Below, one piece after another: positions 53,803-63,832 of a DNA stretch of 64,000 bases. Under the pieces are notes generated by a model. The model searched no databases and had not been told where the DNA came from. It saw only the letters and a list, made by a program, of their open reading frames with translations. A program made the position numbers and the translations under genes. Within the stretch, counting starts at the first letter, position 1. The number at the start of each line of letters is the position of its first letter. The stretch comes from Kofleriaceae bacterium. Lineage in GTDB: Bacteria > Myxococcota_A > Polyangia > Haliangiales > Haliangiaceae. Location of the stretch: the NCBI GenBank assembly GCA_024762925.1, contig JANTGM010000013.1, forward strand, positions 1-64,000, written 5' to 3'.

Positions 53803-56800
53803 TGCGTAGTCGCAATCAAATCGCTACGGGGATTGCTACCCTTGGGCTCATCGCAGTTGCTTGTGGGCAAGACCCAAATCCGCCACCGTTGCGCAATCTC
53901 AACCGTCCTTCGGAAATTGCCTTCGCGTGCTTTGGTGACCTCAATGTCAATGGAACGGCGATTACCAGCGCCCAGCCGCTGAGTTCTTGCGCCGCACACT
54001 TTGCTGGCGAGCCGCCACCGGGCCAGGAAAACATCATTGCTCCTAGCTACTTTGCATTCGTGTTGCAACCAGCAGAGGGCACGGTCGCGGTCATCAATGT
54101 TGCCGCAGAAGGCATCCAAGACAACGATCTGTTCACACCTGGACTCAACGACATTCCCGTGGGCACCTTGCCTGTGGGAATGGCAGAAGACCGAACCGGC
54201 TGTTTTGTGATCACTGCCAACTCAGGTAGCTGCGACCTTGCTTCAATCGACATGACGAGCGCCCTGAATCTTGGTGATGTCGCGCAGGTCAATCGTGTTG
54301 CGATCACAACTCCTGCCGGCGATGAACTTCTCGCTCGTCCGCGGAGTATCACCGCGGGGCCGCAAACCGATGTCATCGGGGAGGCTTGTCCGCTAGAAGC
54401 GGAAGGGCTGGTCTACATCACCTATCCTGACTGCAATCTTGTCGCTGTCGCGGATGCCGCTACGGGCGAAGTGCAATCGGGTCTGGCGTTTCGCGAGACA
54501 GGAATCGTCGAGGCTGCAACGGATGCGGACTTTGCAGCCTGCCCGGTCCAGTGCACCGATGGTTCGCTTGCACTTGCTCACGGGACCGAACCCGAAACCT
54601 TCGTCGAGAAACCGGTTGCTGTCGAAGTGTCCCCCGATGGCTTGAGCCTCTACGTCACAAGCGAGACAAGTCCATTCTTTACGATCGTCGAACTTGATGC
54701 TGACGGTTTGCCCACGGCCAATGTTCGCCGAATTCGCGTCGCACCAGATAGCGATGGCAACGATATTGGGCTTCGGAACTTCGCGGTTTCCGACCGCATC
54801 GATATGGGCGGCGATATCTACAACAGCATCGCGCTACCCATCGGCGAGTTTCAATTTGCCTACGCAATCGCAACCGACTCCACAATTCGCGTGATCGATA
54901 TCGAGCACAGCCAAGAATGCGACACACAGGTGGACCCACGGTTTTTGGTGGATGAAACCGACGTCGAGTTTCTCTCGTGCATGCCAGTTGGTGACCTCCG
55001 AACGCCACCGCGGCGGGTTGGAGCCAAGGGACCTGGCATCGAGCTTCCCGGACGATTTGATGAAGGCCGCAATGGCACAAGTGACTTGGCAGTTCCCTTA
55101 GACATCGCCTTTAGCACCTCGGAAGCACCAGACATTGGCACTCGTCCCGAGCAGCCCGAGCCAGATTCGATGGCTGGCAGCTTTGCGTTTGTCACCGCGT
55201 CGACAGGTCGAATCTTCGTTATCAACGTGGATGACGATGCGTACGCAGATGTCTATGATCCGGCCCAGCCGCTCGCCACCCAGCTGCCACTGGCGCTGCC
55301 GCATCAGTTGCGCGACAACATGCTCGGCCGAGCTTCGCTGTCGGAAAACTGCGGAGGCGCTCCCAACAGCAACGGAGGAGCCCGCGTAAACGGAGCTCCC
55401 TCTCAGATCATCGACCTAGCCCACATCGCAAACAGCAAGGTGCACGAGATGCCCTTCTTTCGCGGTCAGCGCTGCGAAGGCATGGATAGTCTTGGCAACC
55501 CAGTCAATAGCATCGTGACCGAGTTCTCTTTTGCCGCTGATGTGGAAACCCGAGCCACTACATTCCCCGACATTCGAGCGGTTGAAGACCAGAACTGGTC
55601 AATCGCCTGGGAAGGGGCACTGTCAGCGGATGCGCGAGGTACCGCTATCGATGGACCGGTGGTTCGGAAGGGGGTTGTTGTCCGCGACGGTGCAAAGGCG
55701 CAGCTAACCGATGCTGGGGCGCCATTTTGCGGGTTGGGGGTTGAGCCCTTCGACATCGTCTCCTTCATAGGCTGCAATCCGCTACTGGATGATGCGCAAT
55801 GTGGAGTTGGCGAGAGTTGCTACGTTCACCCTGACACCACAGCTGCTGTTCAAACCGGTGTCTGTTTTGCGGAAGACCGGGTTGATGCACTCTCTGGACC
55901 GTGTCGGGAGTTTCTCACGTCCCGCCGTCGATATAGCGTCAGTACAAGCGCCGCTGGCGAACTCGGGCTCATCGAGCGCCGCCGAGTCTTACGCACCAGC
56001 CCACTTGACGGCTGCGAATCCGCCACTCAGTGCGAAGGGCTCGCAGAACTCGAGCCACTGCTAGCATCGGACGCGCACCCCATCGAAGCAGACTTGCTCG
56101 ATCCAGAGCGCGACTTTGATTGGGTATGTGAGGCGGATCCGAGCCGAGCACCTGGAGTTGATCGCTGTCAGATGGCATGTGAGAGCGCCGAGGATTGCGA
56201 AGATGGATTCACCTGTGCAGGTCAGCGCTGTGTGGAAGCTGCGCTGCCCCCCGCAGAGTGCGTCGCTGCCATTCAGCGCTATCAGGTTTCGGTCGGCGAT
56301 GCCTTTGTGGTCTTGGGAGAGGATGATGGGTATGAATCCGCTCTGGTGGCCGAGCCAGGCACCGGCGAGTGCGTTCGTCCCGCAGATGCCAATCCGCTCG
56401 TCGCTGCTCGCATTCCCTTGCGCCCAGAGCCTTGCGACGATGATGACGACCCCTTAACCGGTCCGAATCCGTGCTCGACTACCGTGGCTCACGACGAAGA
56501 CTACATTCCCTTTGTTGTGGAAGACGGCCGTTGCATTGCTTTGGATGTGGCGCAGCGAACTCGGCAAGCGCCTGCAGTTCGCTTTCAGAATGCCGCCCTA
56601 CAGTTCCACCTCGTGGATTCAGAGACGAGAGGGGACTTGGAATGCCGAGCAGATAAGGCCGGAGAGGGACCCGCATTTGGGACAACATTTGCCGGCTACC
56701 AATTGCTCTTTGAGATCACCAACGGCTTTGCGCCAAAGATTGTTGTCTTGGTGACTGCGCTGCCGAATCGCATCATTCCCGGGCCCTCGGGCAACCTCTG

Positions 56801-56903
56801 GATCGTCGATCAGGGCGATTCTTCATCGTTCGATCGAGGCAGGGTCATTCGAATCAATCCACGGGCCCCGGCTTCGGGCTTCGATCGCACGACGTTTCAA
56901 TAG
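53802..56903 (+). CDS. Giant surface lipoprotein with propeller-like and cysteine-rich parts
   Basis: A 1033-residue protein with lipobox Val-Ala-Cys (Cys21). The first 600 residues or so carry propeller-like repeats (TVAVINVAAEG..., LVAVADAATGEVQSG, GLSLYVTSETSPFFTIVELD). The C-terminal third is Cys-rich, with a small module CQMACESAEDCEDGFTCAG seen in many myxobacterial lipoproteins. It has more than 30 Cys in total, so extensive disulfides are expected. No enzyme motif is visible. It is coupled to the preceding propeller lipoprotein by a 1-bp overlap. Function is unknown; adhesion or surface binding is a guess. Confidence 0.75.
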   Translation: MRSRNQIATGIATLGLIAVACGQDPNPPPLRNLNRPSEIAFACFGDLNVNGTAITSAQPLSSCAAHFAGEPPPGQENIIAPSYFAFVLQPAEGTVAVINVAAEGIQDNDLFTPGLNDIPVGTLPVGMAEDRTGCFVITANSGSCDLASIDMTSALNLGDVAQVNRVAITTPAGDELLARPRSITAGPQTDVIGEACPLEAEGLVYITYPDCNLVAVADAATGEVQSGLAFRETGIVEAATDADFAACPVQCTDGSLALAHGTEPETFVEKPVAVEVSPDGLSLYVTSETSPFFTIVELDADGLPTANVRRIRVAPDSDGNDIGLRNFAVSDRIDMGGDIYNSIALPIGEFQFAYAIATDSTIRVIDIEHSQECDTQVDPRFLVDETDVEFLSCMPVGDLRTPPRRVGAKGPGIELPGRFDEGRNGTSDLAVPLDIAFSTSEAPDIGTRPEQPEPDSMAGSFAFVTASTGRIFVINVDDDAYADVYDPAQPLATQLPLALPHQLRDNMLGRASLSENCGGAPNSNGGARVNGAPSQIIDLAHIANSKVHEMPFFRGQRCEGMDSLGNPVNSIVTEFSFAADVETRATTFPDIRAVEDQNWSIAWEGALSADARGTAIDGPVVRKGVVVRDGAKAQLTDAGAPFCGLGVEPFDIVSFIGCNPLLDDAQCGVGESCYVHPDTTAAVQTGVCFAEDRVDALSGPCREFLTSRRRYSVSTSAAGELGLIERRRVLRTSPLDGCESATQCEGLAELEPLLASDAHPIEADLLDPERDFDWVCEADPSRAPGVDRCQMACESAEDCEDGFTCAGQRCVEAALPPAECVAAIQRYQVSVGDAFVVLGEDDGYESALVAEPGTGECVRPADANPLVAARIPLRPEPCDDDDDPLTGPNPCSTTVAHDEDYIPFVVEDGRCIALDVAQRTRQAPAVRFQNAALQFHLVDSETRGDLECRADKAGEGPAFGTTFAGYQLLFEITNGFAPKIVVLVTALPNRIIPGPSGNLWIVDQGDSSSFDRGRVIRINPRAPASGFDRTTFQ

Positions 56904-56906
56904 CCG

Positions 56907-56936
56907 ACGTTCCTGTACCCAACGTTCCTGTACCCA
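56907..56936 (+). repeat. Two tandem 15-bp repeats after the large lipoprotein gene
   Basis: ACGTTCCTGTACCCA occurs twice in a row (56907-56921, 56922-56936), followed by the partial copy ACGTTTCC. It starts 4 bp after the stop codon. Confidence 0.9.
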
Positions 56937-56948
56937 ACGTTTCCTCCC

Positions 56949-56973
56949 CTTGCCCGCCAAATGTGCGGGCAAG
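56949..56973 (+). terminator. Hairpin after the large lipoprotein gene, possible terminator
   Basis: CTTGCCCGC (56949-56957) pairs perfectly with GCGGGCAAG (56965-56973) around a 7-nt loop. A T-rich stretch comes 9 bp later, not directly, so efficiency is uncertain. Confidence 0.6.
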
Positions 56974-57020
56974 ACATTCCATTTTCTTGCCCACTCGCCC
57001 GCGCTGGGTGACAAGAGAGT

Positions 57021-57764
57021 GTGGCGAGTCACGAGAGCGATCTGTTTAAAGACAAAATCGAGGTGAAGCTCGACGAGCGTCAGGTTTTCTACCTCTTCTT
57101 TGGTGGCGCAGTCATTGCCACCCTGGTCTTTGTGCTTGGGGTGATGGTGGGTCGCCGCGTGGAGGCGCGTGCGGTTGCCACTGGAGGCACGACGGTCACC
57201 GACCCGCTAGCTGCACTCGATCGTCTTGAAGGCGGCGATGACTTGGCATTCCCGACGGCCCTTCGGGGGGATGAGGTGAGTCTTGGCGCTGTGGATGCCA
57301 ATCTTGCCAAGCGTCCAAAGCCGGCCGTTGGCGGGCCGCTTGTCGCGCCAGAAGCGAAGAAGCTCGCCCAACCTGCCAAGCCATTACCTGCTGCGGACGA
57401 TTCCAACACCGATGGTGCCGATGCTGAGCCAGAGGCTGCTCAACCGGCTAACCCCATGGGGGATGACTCCAAGCCCGATGAGGCTGTCGAAAAGCCCGCC
57501 AAGGAAAAGGCAACGAAGAACTCGCGCAAGCGCTTCACGCTGCAGGTCGGTTCATTTCAAGACAAAGATGAGGCCGACACGTTCTTCCGAACACTGCAAG
57601 GTGGCAGCTATGCGCCCTACATGGTGGAAGCGGAAGTGCCGGGCAAAGGCACGTACTTTCGCGTGCGAGTGGGTGGCTATGCGAGTTTCGATGAGGCGTT
57701 GGAAGCCAAGTCGACGTTTGAGGATAGCCAGCATGTCATCGCCTACGTGACTCGCCTGAAGTAG
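57021..57764 (+). CDS. SPOR-domain inner-membrane protein
   Basis: A 247-residue protein from a GTG start. A short cytoplasmic tail leads to one transmembrane helix (about 22-43), a long Pro/Ala/Asp/Lys-rich periplasmic linker and a C-terminal SPOR domain (about 170-247, [23 protein letters not shown]... [19 protein letters not shown]). SPOR domains bind denuded glycan strands at division sites, so a role at the septum is likely (FtsN/DedD-like). A hairpin right after the stop may end transcription before mutS. Confidence 0.93.
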   Translation: MASHESDLFKDKIEVKLDERQVFYLFFGGAVIATLVFVLGVMVGRRVEARAVATGGTTVTDPLAALDRLEGGDDLAFPTALRGDEVSLGAVDANLAKRPKPAVGGPLVAPEAKKLAQPAKPLPAADDSNTDGADAEPEAAQPANPMGDDSKPDEAVEKPAKEKATKNSRKRFTLQVGSFQDKDEADTFFRTLQGGSYAPYMVEAEVPGKGTYFRVRVGGYASFDEALEAKSTFEDSQHVIAYVTRLK

Positions 57765-57765
57765 C

Positions 57766-57784
57766 ACCGATCCGCGAGATCGGT
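57766..57784 (+). terminator. Hairpin after the SPOR gene, possible terminator
   Basis: ACCGATC (57766-57772) pairs perfectly with GATCGGT (57778-57784) around CGCGA, then TCTTCC. The T-tract is short, so this is a weak call. Confidence 0.45.
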
Positions 57785-57846
57785 TCTTCCGCGAACTGAG
57801 CGAATCGGCCATTTGCAGCGTCATACGGTCGGTATACAACCAGCCC

Positions 57847-60462
57847 ATGGCACGACGTGATCCGGCTGATACGCCTCTTATGCGGCAGTTTTTGCAGGTC
57901 AAAGCTGAGCATCCCACAGGCATCCTGTTCTTTCGGATGGGGGACTTCTACGAGATGTTCTTCGAGGATGCAGTCATCGCGGCCAAAGCTCTGGACCTCA
58001 CGCTCACAAGCCGCGACAAGGGCAAGCCAGACGCTGTGCCAATGTGTGGGCTTCCACATCACGCATCTCGTGGCTACATTGCAAGGCTCACGGAGCAGGG
58101 CTTCAAAGTTGTCATCTGCGAACAGGTCGAGGATCCAAAGACAGCCAAGGGGCTGGTGAAGCGTGACGTTGTGCAGATTGTGACGCCGGGCGTTGTCGTC
58201 GATGATGAGGTGCTCGATCCCAAGAGCGCACGCTATCTAGCCTCGGTGGTGCCTCAATCTCGGGGCCCGCTTTGGGGGCTTGCCTACGTCGATGTCTCGA
58301 CTGGCGAATTTCGCGCTACAGAAGTGGATTCGTTGGCAGAGCTTGCCGCCGAGCTCACCCGCGTCGCTCCAAGAGAAATCCTGGTCTCGGAAAAGGAGCT
58401 GGCCGGCGCTTCGATCAAAAAGCTCAGCGAGCGCTTCAAAGTCGCCTACACAAGCATCGAACGTCGTGACAAGAGCTCCGTGAAGTCGCTGCTGGAAACC
58501 AGCTTTGCGGGAACTCTGTCCTCGCTCGGGCTTGAAGACAAACCTCTGGCCGCCCAAGCTGCGGCCGACGCATTGCAGTACGCACGGGCGACGCAGCCAA
58601 CCGGAACCTTGCCGCTCACGCGACTGCAGCTCTATCAGCCCGGGCACAGTGTGGTGCTTGACGAGGCGGCCGTCGCAAATCTCGAACTCACCCAAACTCT
58701 TGTCGGCGGAAAGAAAGCTGGCTCTCTGCTCTCCGTTCTCGATCGGACAAAGACGGCAACCGGTGGGCGCATGCTTCGCCGCTGGCTTTTGTATCCACTC
58801 CTTGACGTTGATGCGATTTCTGCGCGCCATGACGCAGTTGAATACCTTGTGCAGCACGCGAGTTTGCGAGGTCTGCTTCGCGAAGAGCTCGGATCGGTCT
58901 ACGACATCGAGCGGCTGGCAGGAAGGCTCTCACTAGGGGTTGCCAATCCTCGTGATATGGGGCGGCTGCGTTCATCGCTGGAGAGCTTGCCAGGGCTGGC
59001 AAAACTGCTTGGCAAAGGGGCGGGCAAAGGCAAGACCACACCGGCACTTCTCGAGCTGGATGCAAAACTCCTAAAAACTCTTACGCAGGTCGCCAAGAAA
59101 CTCTCAGACGCACTTGTGGACGAACCGCCCATCGTAACCAAGGATGGCGGCATAATCCGCGATGGCTTTTGCCCCCTCGTCGATGAAAACCGCACACTGG
59201 CCACCGGTGGCAAGGACGCGATCTTGGCGATTGAAGAGCGCGAGCGCGAAGCGACTGGCATTTCCAAGTTGCGCGTCAAATACAACCGCGTCTTTGGTTA
59301 CTACTTGGAAGTTGGCCGCGCTTTCTCAGACAAAGTCCCCGAGCACTACGTTCGCAAGCAGACGGTCGCCACAGCCGAGCGCTATGTAACAAGTGAGCTT
59401 GCAGAGCTCGAGACCAAGATTCTCACAGCCCAAGATGCACTGGTCACTCGCGAGCTTGAGCTCTTCAAGAAGCTCTGTTCTGAAGCGGCGGCTTGCATTG
59501 ATGAGATCTTGAAGGCGGGTGCTGCCGTCGCAAGCATCGATACGCTCGCTTCGCTTGCAGAGGTCGCACACGATTTGGGCTACACACGCCCCGTTGTGGA
59601 CGAGAGTGAAGTCCTCGATATCGTCGATGGCCGGCACCCAGTCGTGGAAATGCACGTAGGGCAGGGGGAGTTCATTCCGAACTCCTGTCATATTGATACA
59701 GCGAACGAGCAGCTACTTCTTATCACCGGGCCCAATATGGCAGGCAAGTCGACCTACATGCGGCAGGTTGCTCACATTGTGCTGATGGCGCAAATGGGTG
59801 GGTTTGTGCCCGCTGCCAAGGCGCGCGTAGGTGTTGTCGATAGGGTCTTTACTCGAGTTGGTGCGGCAGACAATCTCGCCAGTGGCGATTCAACATTCAT
59901 GGTCGAGATGCGCGAGACTGCCGCAATTCTCAGCGGCGCCACCCGACGCTCGCTCGTGGTGCTCGATGAGGTGGGCCGCGGGACCTCGACCTTTGATGGT
60001 GTGTCGATTGCGTGGGCTGTGTCCGAGTACTTGCACGATGCGATTGGAGCCCGGACGCTCTTCGCCACCCATTACCACGAACTCACACGACTCTCCGTGA
60101 CTCGTCCCCGGGTTGCCAACTACAGCGTGGCGGTCAAAGAGGTCAACGGCAAGATCGTTTTCTTGCGCCAAGTCGTGCCGGGGGGAGCAAACCGCAGTTA
60201 TGGCGTGGACGTGGCGCGGCTTGCAGGATTGCCGCGCTCGGTGATAGCACGCTCGCGACAGATCCTGGCCGAACTCGACCGCGGGGAGCTACATGGGGAA
60301 AGTTCTCAACTTACCCTCTTTGCGGCCGTCGCTCAGGCTCCTGCGGCCACACCGGACGACACCGCTGCCCTATGTGAGCGGCTCGATTCCATTGACCCAC
60401 ATGCCATTACCCCAATCGAAGCCATCGCGATCTTGGCCGAACTGAAGCAGCTTTCAAACTAG
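57847..60462 (+). CDS. mutS: DNA mismatch repair protein MutS
   Basis: An 871-residue mismatch-recognition ATPase. The mismatch-binding Phe34 and Glu36 lie in GDFYEMF. The connector, lever and clamp domains follow, then the ABC-type ATPase with Walker A GPNMAGKS (628-635), Walker [17 protein letters not shown] and the THYHEL motif. The short C-terminal tail is near normal for MutS1 (E. coli 853). No mutL lies nearby. It is likely transcribed alone. Confidence 0.98.
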   Translation: MARRDPADTPLMRQFLQVKAEHPTGILFFRMGDFYEMFFEDAVIAAKALDLTLTSRDKGKPDAVPMCGLPHHASRGYIARLTEQGFKVVICEQVEDPKTAKGLVKRDVVQIVTPGVVVDDEVLDPKSARYLASVVPQSRGPLWGLAYVDVSTGEFRATEVDSLAELAAELTRVAPREILVSEKELAGASIKKLSERFKVAYTSIERRDKSSVKSLLETSFAGTLSSLGLEDKPLAAQAAADALQYARATQPTGTLPLTRLQLYQPGHSVVLDEAAVANLELTQTLVGGKKAGSLLSVLDRTKTATGGRMLRRWLLYPLLDVDAISARHDAVEYLVQHASLRGLLREELGSVYDIERLAGRLSLGVANPRDMGRLRSSLESLPGLAKLLGKGAGKGKTTPALLELDAKLLKTLTQVAKKLSDALVDEPPIVTKDGGIIRDGFCPLVDENRTLATGGKDAILAIEEREREATGISKLRVKYNRVFGYYLEVGRAFSDKVPEHYVRKQTVATAERYVTSELAELETKILTAQDALVTRELELFKKLCSEAAACIDEILKAGAAVASIDTLASLAEVAHDLGYTRPVVDESEVLDIVDGRHPVVEMHVGQGEFIPNSCHIDTANEQLLLITGPNMAGKSTYMRQVAHIVLMAQMGGFVPAAKARVGVVDRVFTRVGAADNLASGDSTFMVEMRETAAILSGATRRSLVVLDEVGRGTSTFDGVSIAWAVSEYLHDAIGARTLFATHYHELTRLSVTRPRVANYSVAVKEVNGKIVFLRQVVPGGANRSYGVDVARLAGLPRSVIARSRQILAELDRGELHGESSQLTLFAAVAQAPAATPDDTAALCERLDSIDPHAITPIEAIAILAELKQLSN

Positions 60463-60562
60463 GCTCAGAAGTTGGGGGGGCGAGCACCCTTGCAAAATAT
60501 GCCGTACGGGGGCGCGTAGCCTCAACTCTCTGGAGACCTCCTGAAATCAAAAGAGAATTAGC

Positions 60563-60578
60563 TGGCATTATCCTTGCT
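60563..60578 (+). promoter_or_regulatory. Strong candidate sigma-54 (-24/-12) promoter
   Basis: TGGCATTATCCTTGCT matches the sigma-54 consensus, with the invariant GG (60564-60565) and GC (60576-60577) exactly 12 bp apart. Transcription should start near 60589, just before the ribosome-binding site of the HzsA-related gene. Confidence 0.7.
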
Positions 60579-60604
60579 CTATAGGGGGGGCAGGAGGAGC
60601 CAGT

Positions 60605-62803
60605 TTGAAGAACACAACATACAGAATCGCATTTTCTGCACTGCTCGGTCTCGCAGGTACAAGCCTAGCGGCCTGCGGCAGCGGCAGTACACAAGGTCCA
60701 TTGGATGAGGTCGACTCGATCGTCTTCATCGAACGGCAAAGCCGAATGGGGGGCATGGGAGACATCTTCCAATACGACTCCTATGAAGCTGGCGCCAAAC
60801 TCGTGAAGCTCTCACCACCCACTGCGGATGGCGAGCGGATCGTAATCTGCTGCGACCAGGATCCTGAGTACGCAGACCTCGACATCATCGACTACGACCT
60901 TTCGTATGACGCCAAGACGATTGTCCTATCGGGCCGTCTGTCGCAGGACCAAAAATATGGTCTTTTCACTCTGGACGTCGATAGCGGCGACATCGAGCAG
61001 CTACCAACGGATCCAGATTCTCACTACGTCTACCCAACCATTCTTCCTGGTGACCGCGTTCTTTTCGCAACCACAGCAGTTGTTGAAGAAGGTGCACCGC
61101 AATTCCGCGACGAGTATGAGCGAGGAACCACCCTTCAGCTGGGAAGCATCGCCATGGACGGTAGCGACGAGAAGCTCTTCTCTCGAAACCTCTCTCACCG
61201 CATCACAACCACCGTGTTGTCCACCGGTGAAGTTCTCGTCACACAGTGGGACCACTTGAACACGATGAACGCTGGTCTTCTCCTCAGGATGAATCCAGAC
61301 GGAACTCGCGTACGAGAGGCCTTCGGCAAGCAGGGGACTGGAGCAACGAACTCGTACTACAAGACGGTCGAGATTTCTCCGGGCCGCGTTGTTGCCATCG
61401 GTAGCTCACGCTCACGTACCTTCCAATCCGGCGCCATTCTCGACATTCGCCTTGGCGAGACCTACGAGACAGAAGACGGCGAGATTTGGGCCGATCAGAA
61501 GATGTCTGAGGCAAACGCTTCGGCGAAGATTCTTACCGCTCAGGTCCCTCTTGGACGCGAGCCTTCCTCCAACACGGTTGGTCGCTACTACAACGCCTAC
61601 CCATTGGACGCTACCGAGTACCCCAACTTTCTTGTGAGCTGGGCTGATGGTCCTGTTCAGTCCGAAGTCAACGGTGCTGCTGGCATCGCTCCAGACTTCG
61701 GCATCTACCTTTACGACTCGGAGAAGGGCAGCCGCCTTCCCATCTACGACAAAGAGGGAACGTGGGAAATCAACCCAATGCCACTTGTTGCTCGTGAAGC
61801 TCCACCTACCATCGCTGCAACCGGTGCAAACCAGTTCTCTGATGAGAAGGTTCTTCTCGGTGCCATGGACGTCTACGACTCCTCGGTTCAAGACTTCGAC
61901 CCAGGCAGTATCTACGGTGTTCGCATCGTAGAAGGCTTCTCTGGTGAAGAAGGCGTTGGCATGGACTTTGGTCTATCGATGGCTGAAGGTGCTCAGACTC
62001 TGGGTATCGCTCCAATTCGCGAAGACGGTTCTTGGGCTGCTCTGATTCCCGCAAACATCCCAGTTCGCCAAATTGCTATCGACAAGTTTGGTATGGGGCT
62101 TCGCCACGAGCCAGTATGGATTTCTGGTAACCCTGGCGAGTCGATGTTTTGCGGTGGTTGTCACGAGAGCCGCTCCGAGACCACAACCATTCAGCCTGGT
62201 CTCACCGAGGCTGTCGCAATCGGGCCTGTCGATCTGCTCAGCGATGTTGGTCGTTTCGAGCGCCAAACCACTGGCAACTTTGCAGACGCCAACATTGGTG
62301 TCCCCTGGGACCTCGCTCTTCAGCCCATCTTCGACGCCAAGTGCGTAGCTTGTCACGATGGTGACCCCAACAAGCCAGGCAACCCTTCAATGACGATCAC
62401 CGATGATGAGGGTAACTCTCAAACCATCGTCTTCAACCTCAGCGGCGACGAAGTCTTCTACGGAAACGGCGAAGAGATGGTCTCTGGTTACAGCGCTTCA
62501 CACCTCTCTCTTCTCGGTCCAGACATGGAAGATGTCGAAGACCTAGGTCTCACAATCGAAGGAGACATGCCTATCTACGTCGAGCCTGAGAACGCGGTTG
62601 GATCAATCCTCATCCAGAAGCTGAACCCACCTGTCCAGTACCCAACACCAAACCTAAACGAGCGAGCATTCCCAACGGTTTCTCACCCAGCGGATGTCGG
62701 TGGCACCCCACTCACCGCTGGCGAGTACCGCCTCCTTATCGAGATGGCCGACAACGGTGGCCAATTCTACTCTCGTGAAAATGCTCCTGGTCAAAACCCA
62801 TAA
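60605..62803 (+). CDS. HzsA-related di-haem c-type cytochrome lipoprotein
   Basis: A 732-residue lipoprotein from a TTG start that has a strong ribosome-binding site (AGGAGG 8 bp upstream). The lipobox is Leu-Ala-Ala-Cys (Cys24). The first 450 residues or so look like a TolB-type beta-propeller. The middle part (IPANIPVRQIAIDKFGMG... NPGESMFCGGCHE) matches the domain shared with hydrazine synthase alpha subunits. There are two haem-c motifs, CGGCH (516-520) and CVACH (580-584). True hydrazine synthase needs partner subunits that are absent here, so it is more likely a surface or periplasmic electron-transfer or binding protein. Codon use becomes strongly biased, suggesting high expression. 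A HEAT protein follows 16 bp later. Confidence 0.82.
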   Translation: MKNTTYRIAFSALLGLAGTSLAACGSGSTQGPLDEVDSIVFIERQSRMGGMGDIFQYDSYEAGAKLVKLSPPTADGERIVICCDQDPEYADLDIIDYDLSYDAKTIVLSGRLSQDQKYGLFTLDVDSGDIEQLPTDPDSHYVYPTILPGDRVLFATTAVVEEGAPQFRDEYERGTTLQLGSIAMDGSDEKLFSRNLSHRITTTVLSTGEVLVTQWDHLNTMNAGLLLRMNPDGTRVREAFGKQGTGATNSYYKTVEISPGRVVAIGSSRSRTFQSGAILDIRLGETYETEDGEIWADQKMSEANASAKILTAQVPLGREPSSNTVGRYYNAYPLDATEYPNFLVSWADGPVQSEVNGAAGIAPDFGIYLYDSEKGSRLPIYDKEGTWEINPMPLVAREAPPTIAATGANQFSDEKVLLGAMDVYDSSVQDFDPGSIYGVRIVEGFSGEEGVGMDFGLSMAEGAQTLGIAPIREDGSWAALIPANIPVRQIAIDKFGMGLRHEPVWISGNPGESMFCGGCHESRSETTTIQPGLTEAVAIGPVDLLSDVGRFERQTTGNFADANIGVPWDLALQPIFDAKCVACHDGDPNKPGNPSMTITDDEGNSQTIVFNLSGDEVFYGNGEEMVSGYSASHLSLLGPDMEDVEDLGLTIEGDMPIYVEPENAVGSILIQKLNPPVQYPTPNLNERAFPTVSHPADVGGTPLTAGEYRLLIEMADNGGQFYSRENAPGQNP

Positions 62804-62819
62804 GAAAGGAACGACGACA

Positions 62820-63674
62820 ATGTTAGGAACAAAAATGATTCGTAATGCTCTTATCGCTGCCGCTTGTACCTTCACGGTTCTCGGCGCAATTCCCGAGGCC
62901 AACGCTGGACGAGGCGGTTCTCCTGGAACCATCCGCTCCGCTATCCGAAGCAACAATGCAGATGCCATCGTCGCTGCTCTTGAGCAGGCTGAGAACATTC
63001 CCTGCAACAGTGATTGCATGGGAATGGTAATGGACCTTCTCGACAATGACGACTACCGAGTTCGTCAGGTCGCATCTTGGTGGTTCGCTCGTCGCCCCGC
63101 GCAGATGAAAGAAGTTGCAGAACTGGCAACGGCTTGGCTCACAACGGGCTCTTCAACAGATGCACGCAATGGTGCAGACATCCTTGGAACGTTTGGCTAC
63201 GCCAAGCACATCGCAACGTTGACAACGGCTTCTCAGAAGAGTGGTTTGGATGCACCTGCACGGGCAGCGATTGTCAAAGCTCTAGGCGACATTGCCAACA
63301 AATCGGCCAATGCGACTGTTGCAACTGCGATGACTGATTCGGATGCAAGTGTTCGTCTGAGTGCGGTGACGGCTTGGAAGAACATGCTAAAGCAGAACAG
63401 TGCTGAGCCGGTTGTCGCTCTTGTGAGTGATAGTGATGTTCAAGTGCGCCGCGCTGCGATCTCTACAGTCGGCAAGTTCCGATCGGCAGATGCACGAGTC
63501 GCTCTTGAGGCCGCCCTTGCAAGTGATGCCGACTCTGCGGTGCGGCGAAATGCCGCTTGGGCGCTTGGGCGAATTGGAGATGCTGCTAGTCGTGAAGTGC
63601 TTCGCGCCGCTATCGATGACCCATCATCTCTTGTGCGAACGACTGCCAAAGTGGCTATGGGCAAGCTCCGCTAG
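62820..63674 (+). CDS. Exported HEAT-repeat protein
   Basis: A 284-residue protein started at ATG 62820, with ribosome-binding site AAGGA; a longer frame overlapping the upstream gene is noise. The signal peptide ends Ala-Asn-Ala (residue 29). The mature part is six or so HEAT/PBS-lyase-type helical repeats (DSDASVRLSAVTAWK, DSDVQVRRAAISTVGKF, DADSAVRRNAAWALGRIGD, DPSSLVRTTAKVAMGKL), a protein-binding scaffold. One Cys pair near residue 62 could form a disulfide. It lies 16 bp after the HzsA-related gene and probably interacts with it. Confidence 0.88.
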   Translation: MLGTKMIRNALIAAACTFTVLGAIPEANAGRGGSPGTIRSAIRSNNADAIVAALEQAENIPCNSDCMGMVMDLLDNDDYRVRQVASWWFARRPAQMKEVAELATAWLTTGSSTDARNGADILGTFGYAKHIATLTTASQKSGLDAPARAAIVKALGDIANKSANATVATAMTDSDASVRLSAVTAWKNMLKQNSAEPVVALVSDSDVQVRRAAISTVGKFRSADARVALEAALASDADSAVRRNAAWALGRIGDAASREVLRAAIDDPSSLVRTTAKVAMGKLR

Positions 63675-63697
63675 CGCTCACGCTCTCTCCTCCTAAC

Positions 63698-63732
63698 GGG
63701 CGGCTTGTGGACATCATGTCTGCAAGTCGCCC
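63698..63732 (+). terminator. Long hairpin after the HEAT gene, possible terminator
   Basis: GGGCGGCTTG (63698-63707) pairs with CAAGTCGCCC (63723-63732), nine Watson-Crick pairs and one G-T, and GACA/TGTC extend the stem inside. No T-run follows, so it may be a processing site or attenuator instead. Confidence 0.5.
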
Positions 63733-63778
63733 TCCGGCGTTTGAAAGCGCTTCCCAACAGAAGCAGCTTTTGAGACCT

Positions 63779-63807
63779 TTGTTACTACGCTCTTGCTACG
63801 CTATGAC
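63779..63807 (+). promoter_or_regulatory. Candidate promoter of the lipoprotein gene at the window end
   Basis: TTGTTA (63779-63784) and TATGAC (63802-63807) are 17 bp apart, about 26 bp before the ATG at 63833. This is a weak match. Confidence 0.3.
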
Positions 63808-63832
63808 CTAACATTGCCAATGGGGTATCGAT

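Noticed and set aside
60605-62803. A genuine hydrazine synthase and anammox metabolism
   Set aside because: Only one HzsA-like domain protein is present, without beta/gamma subunits or other anammox genes, and the rest of the gene content is that of a heterotrophic myxobacterium-like organism.
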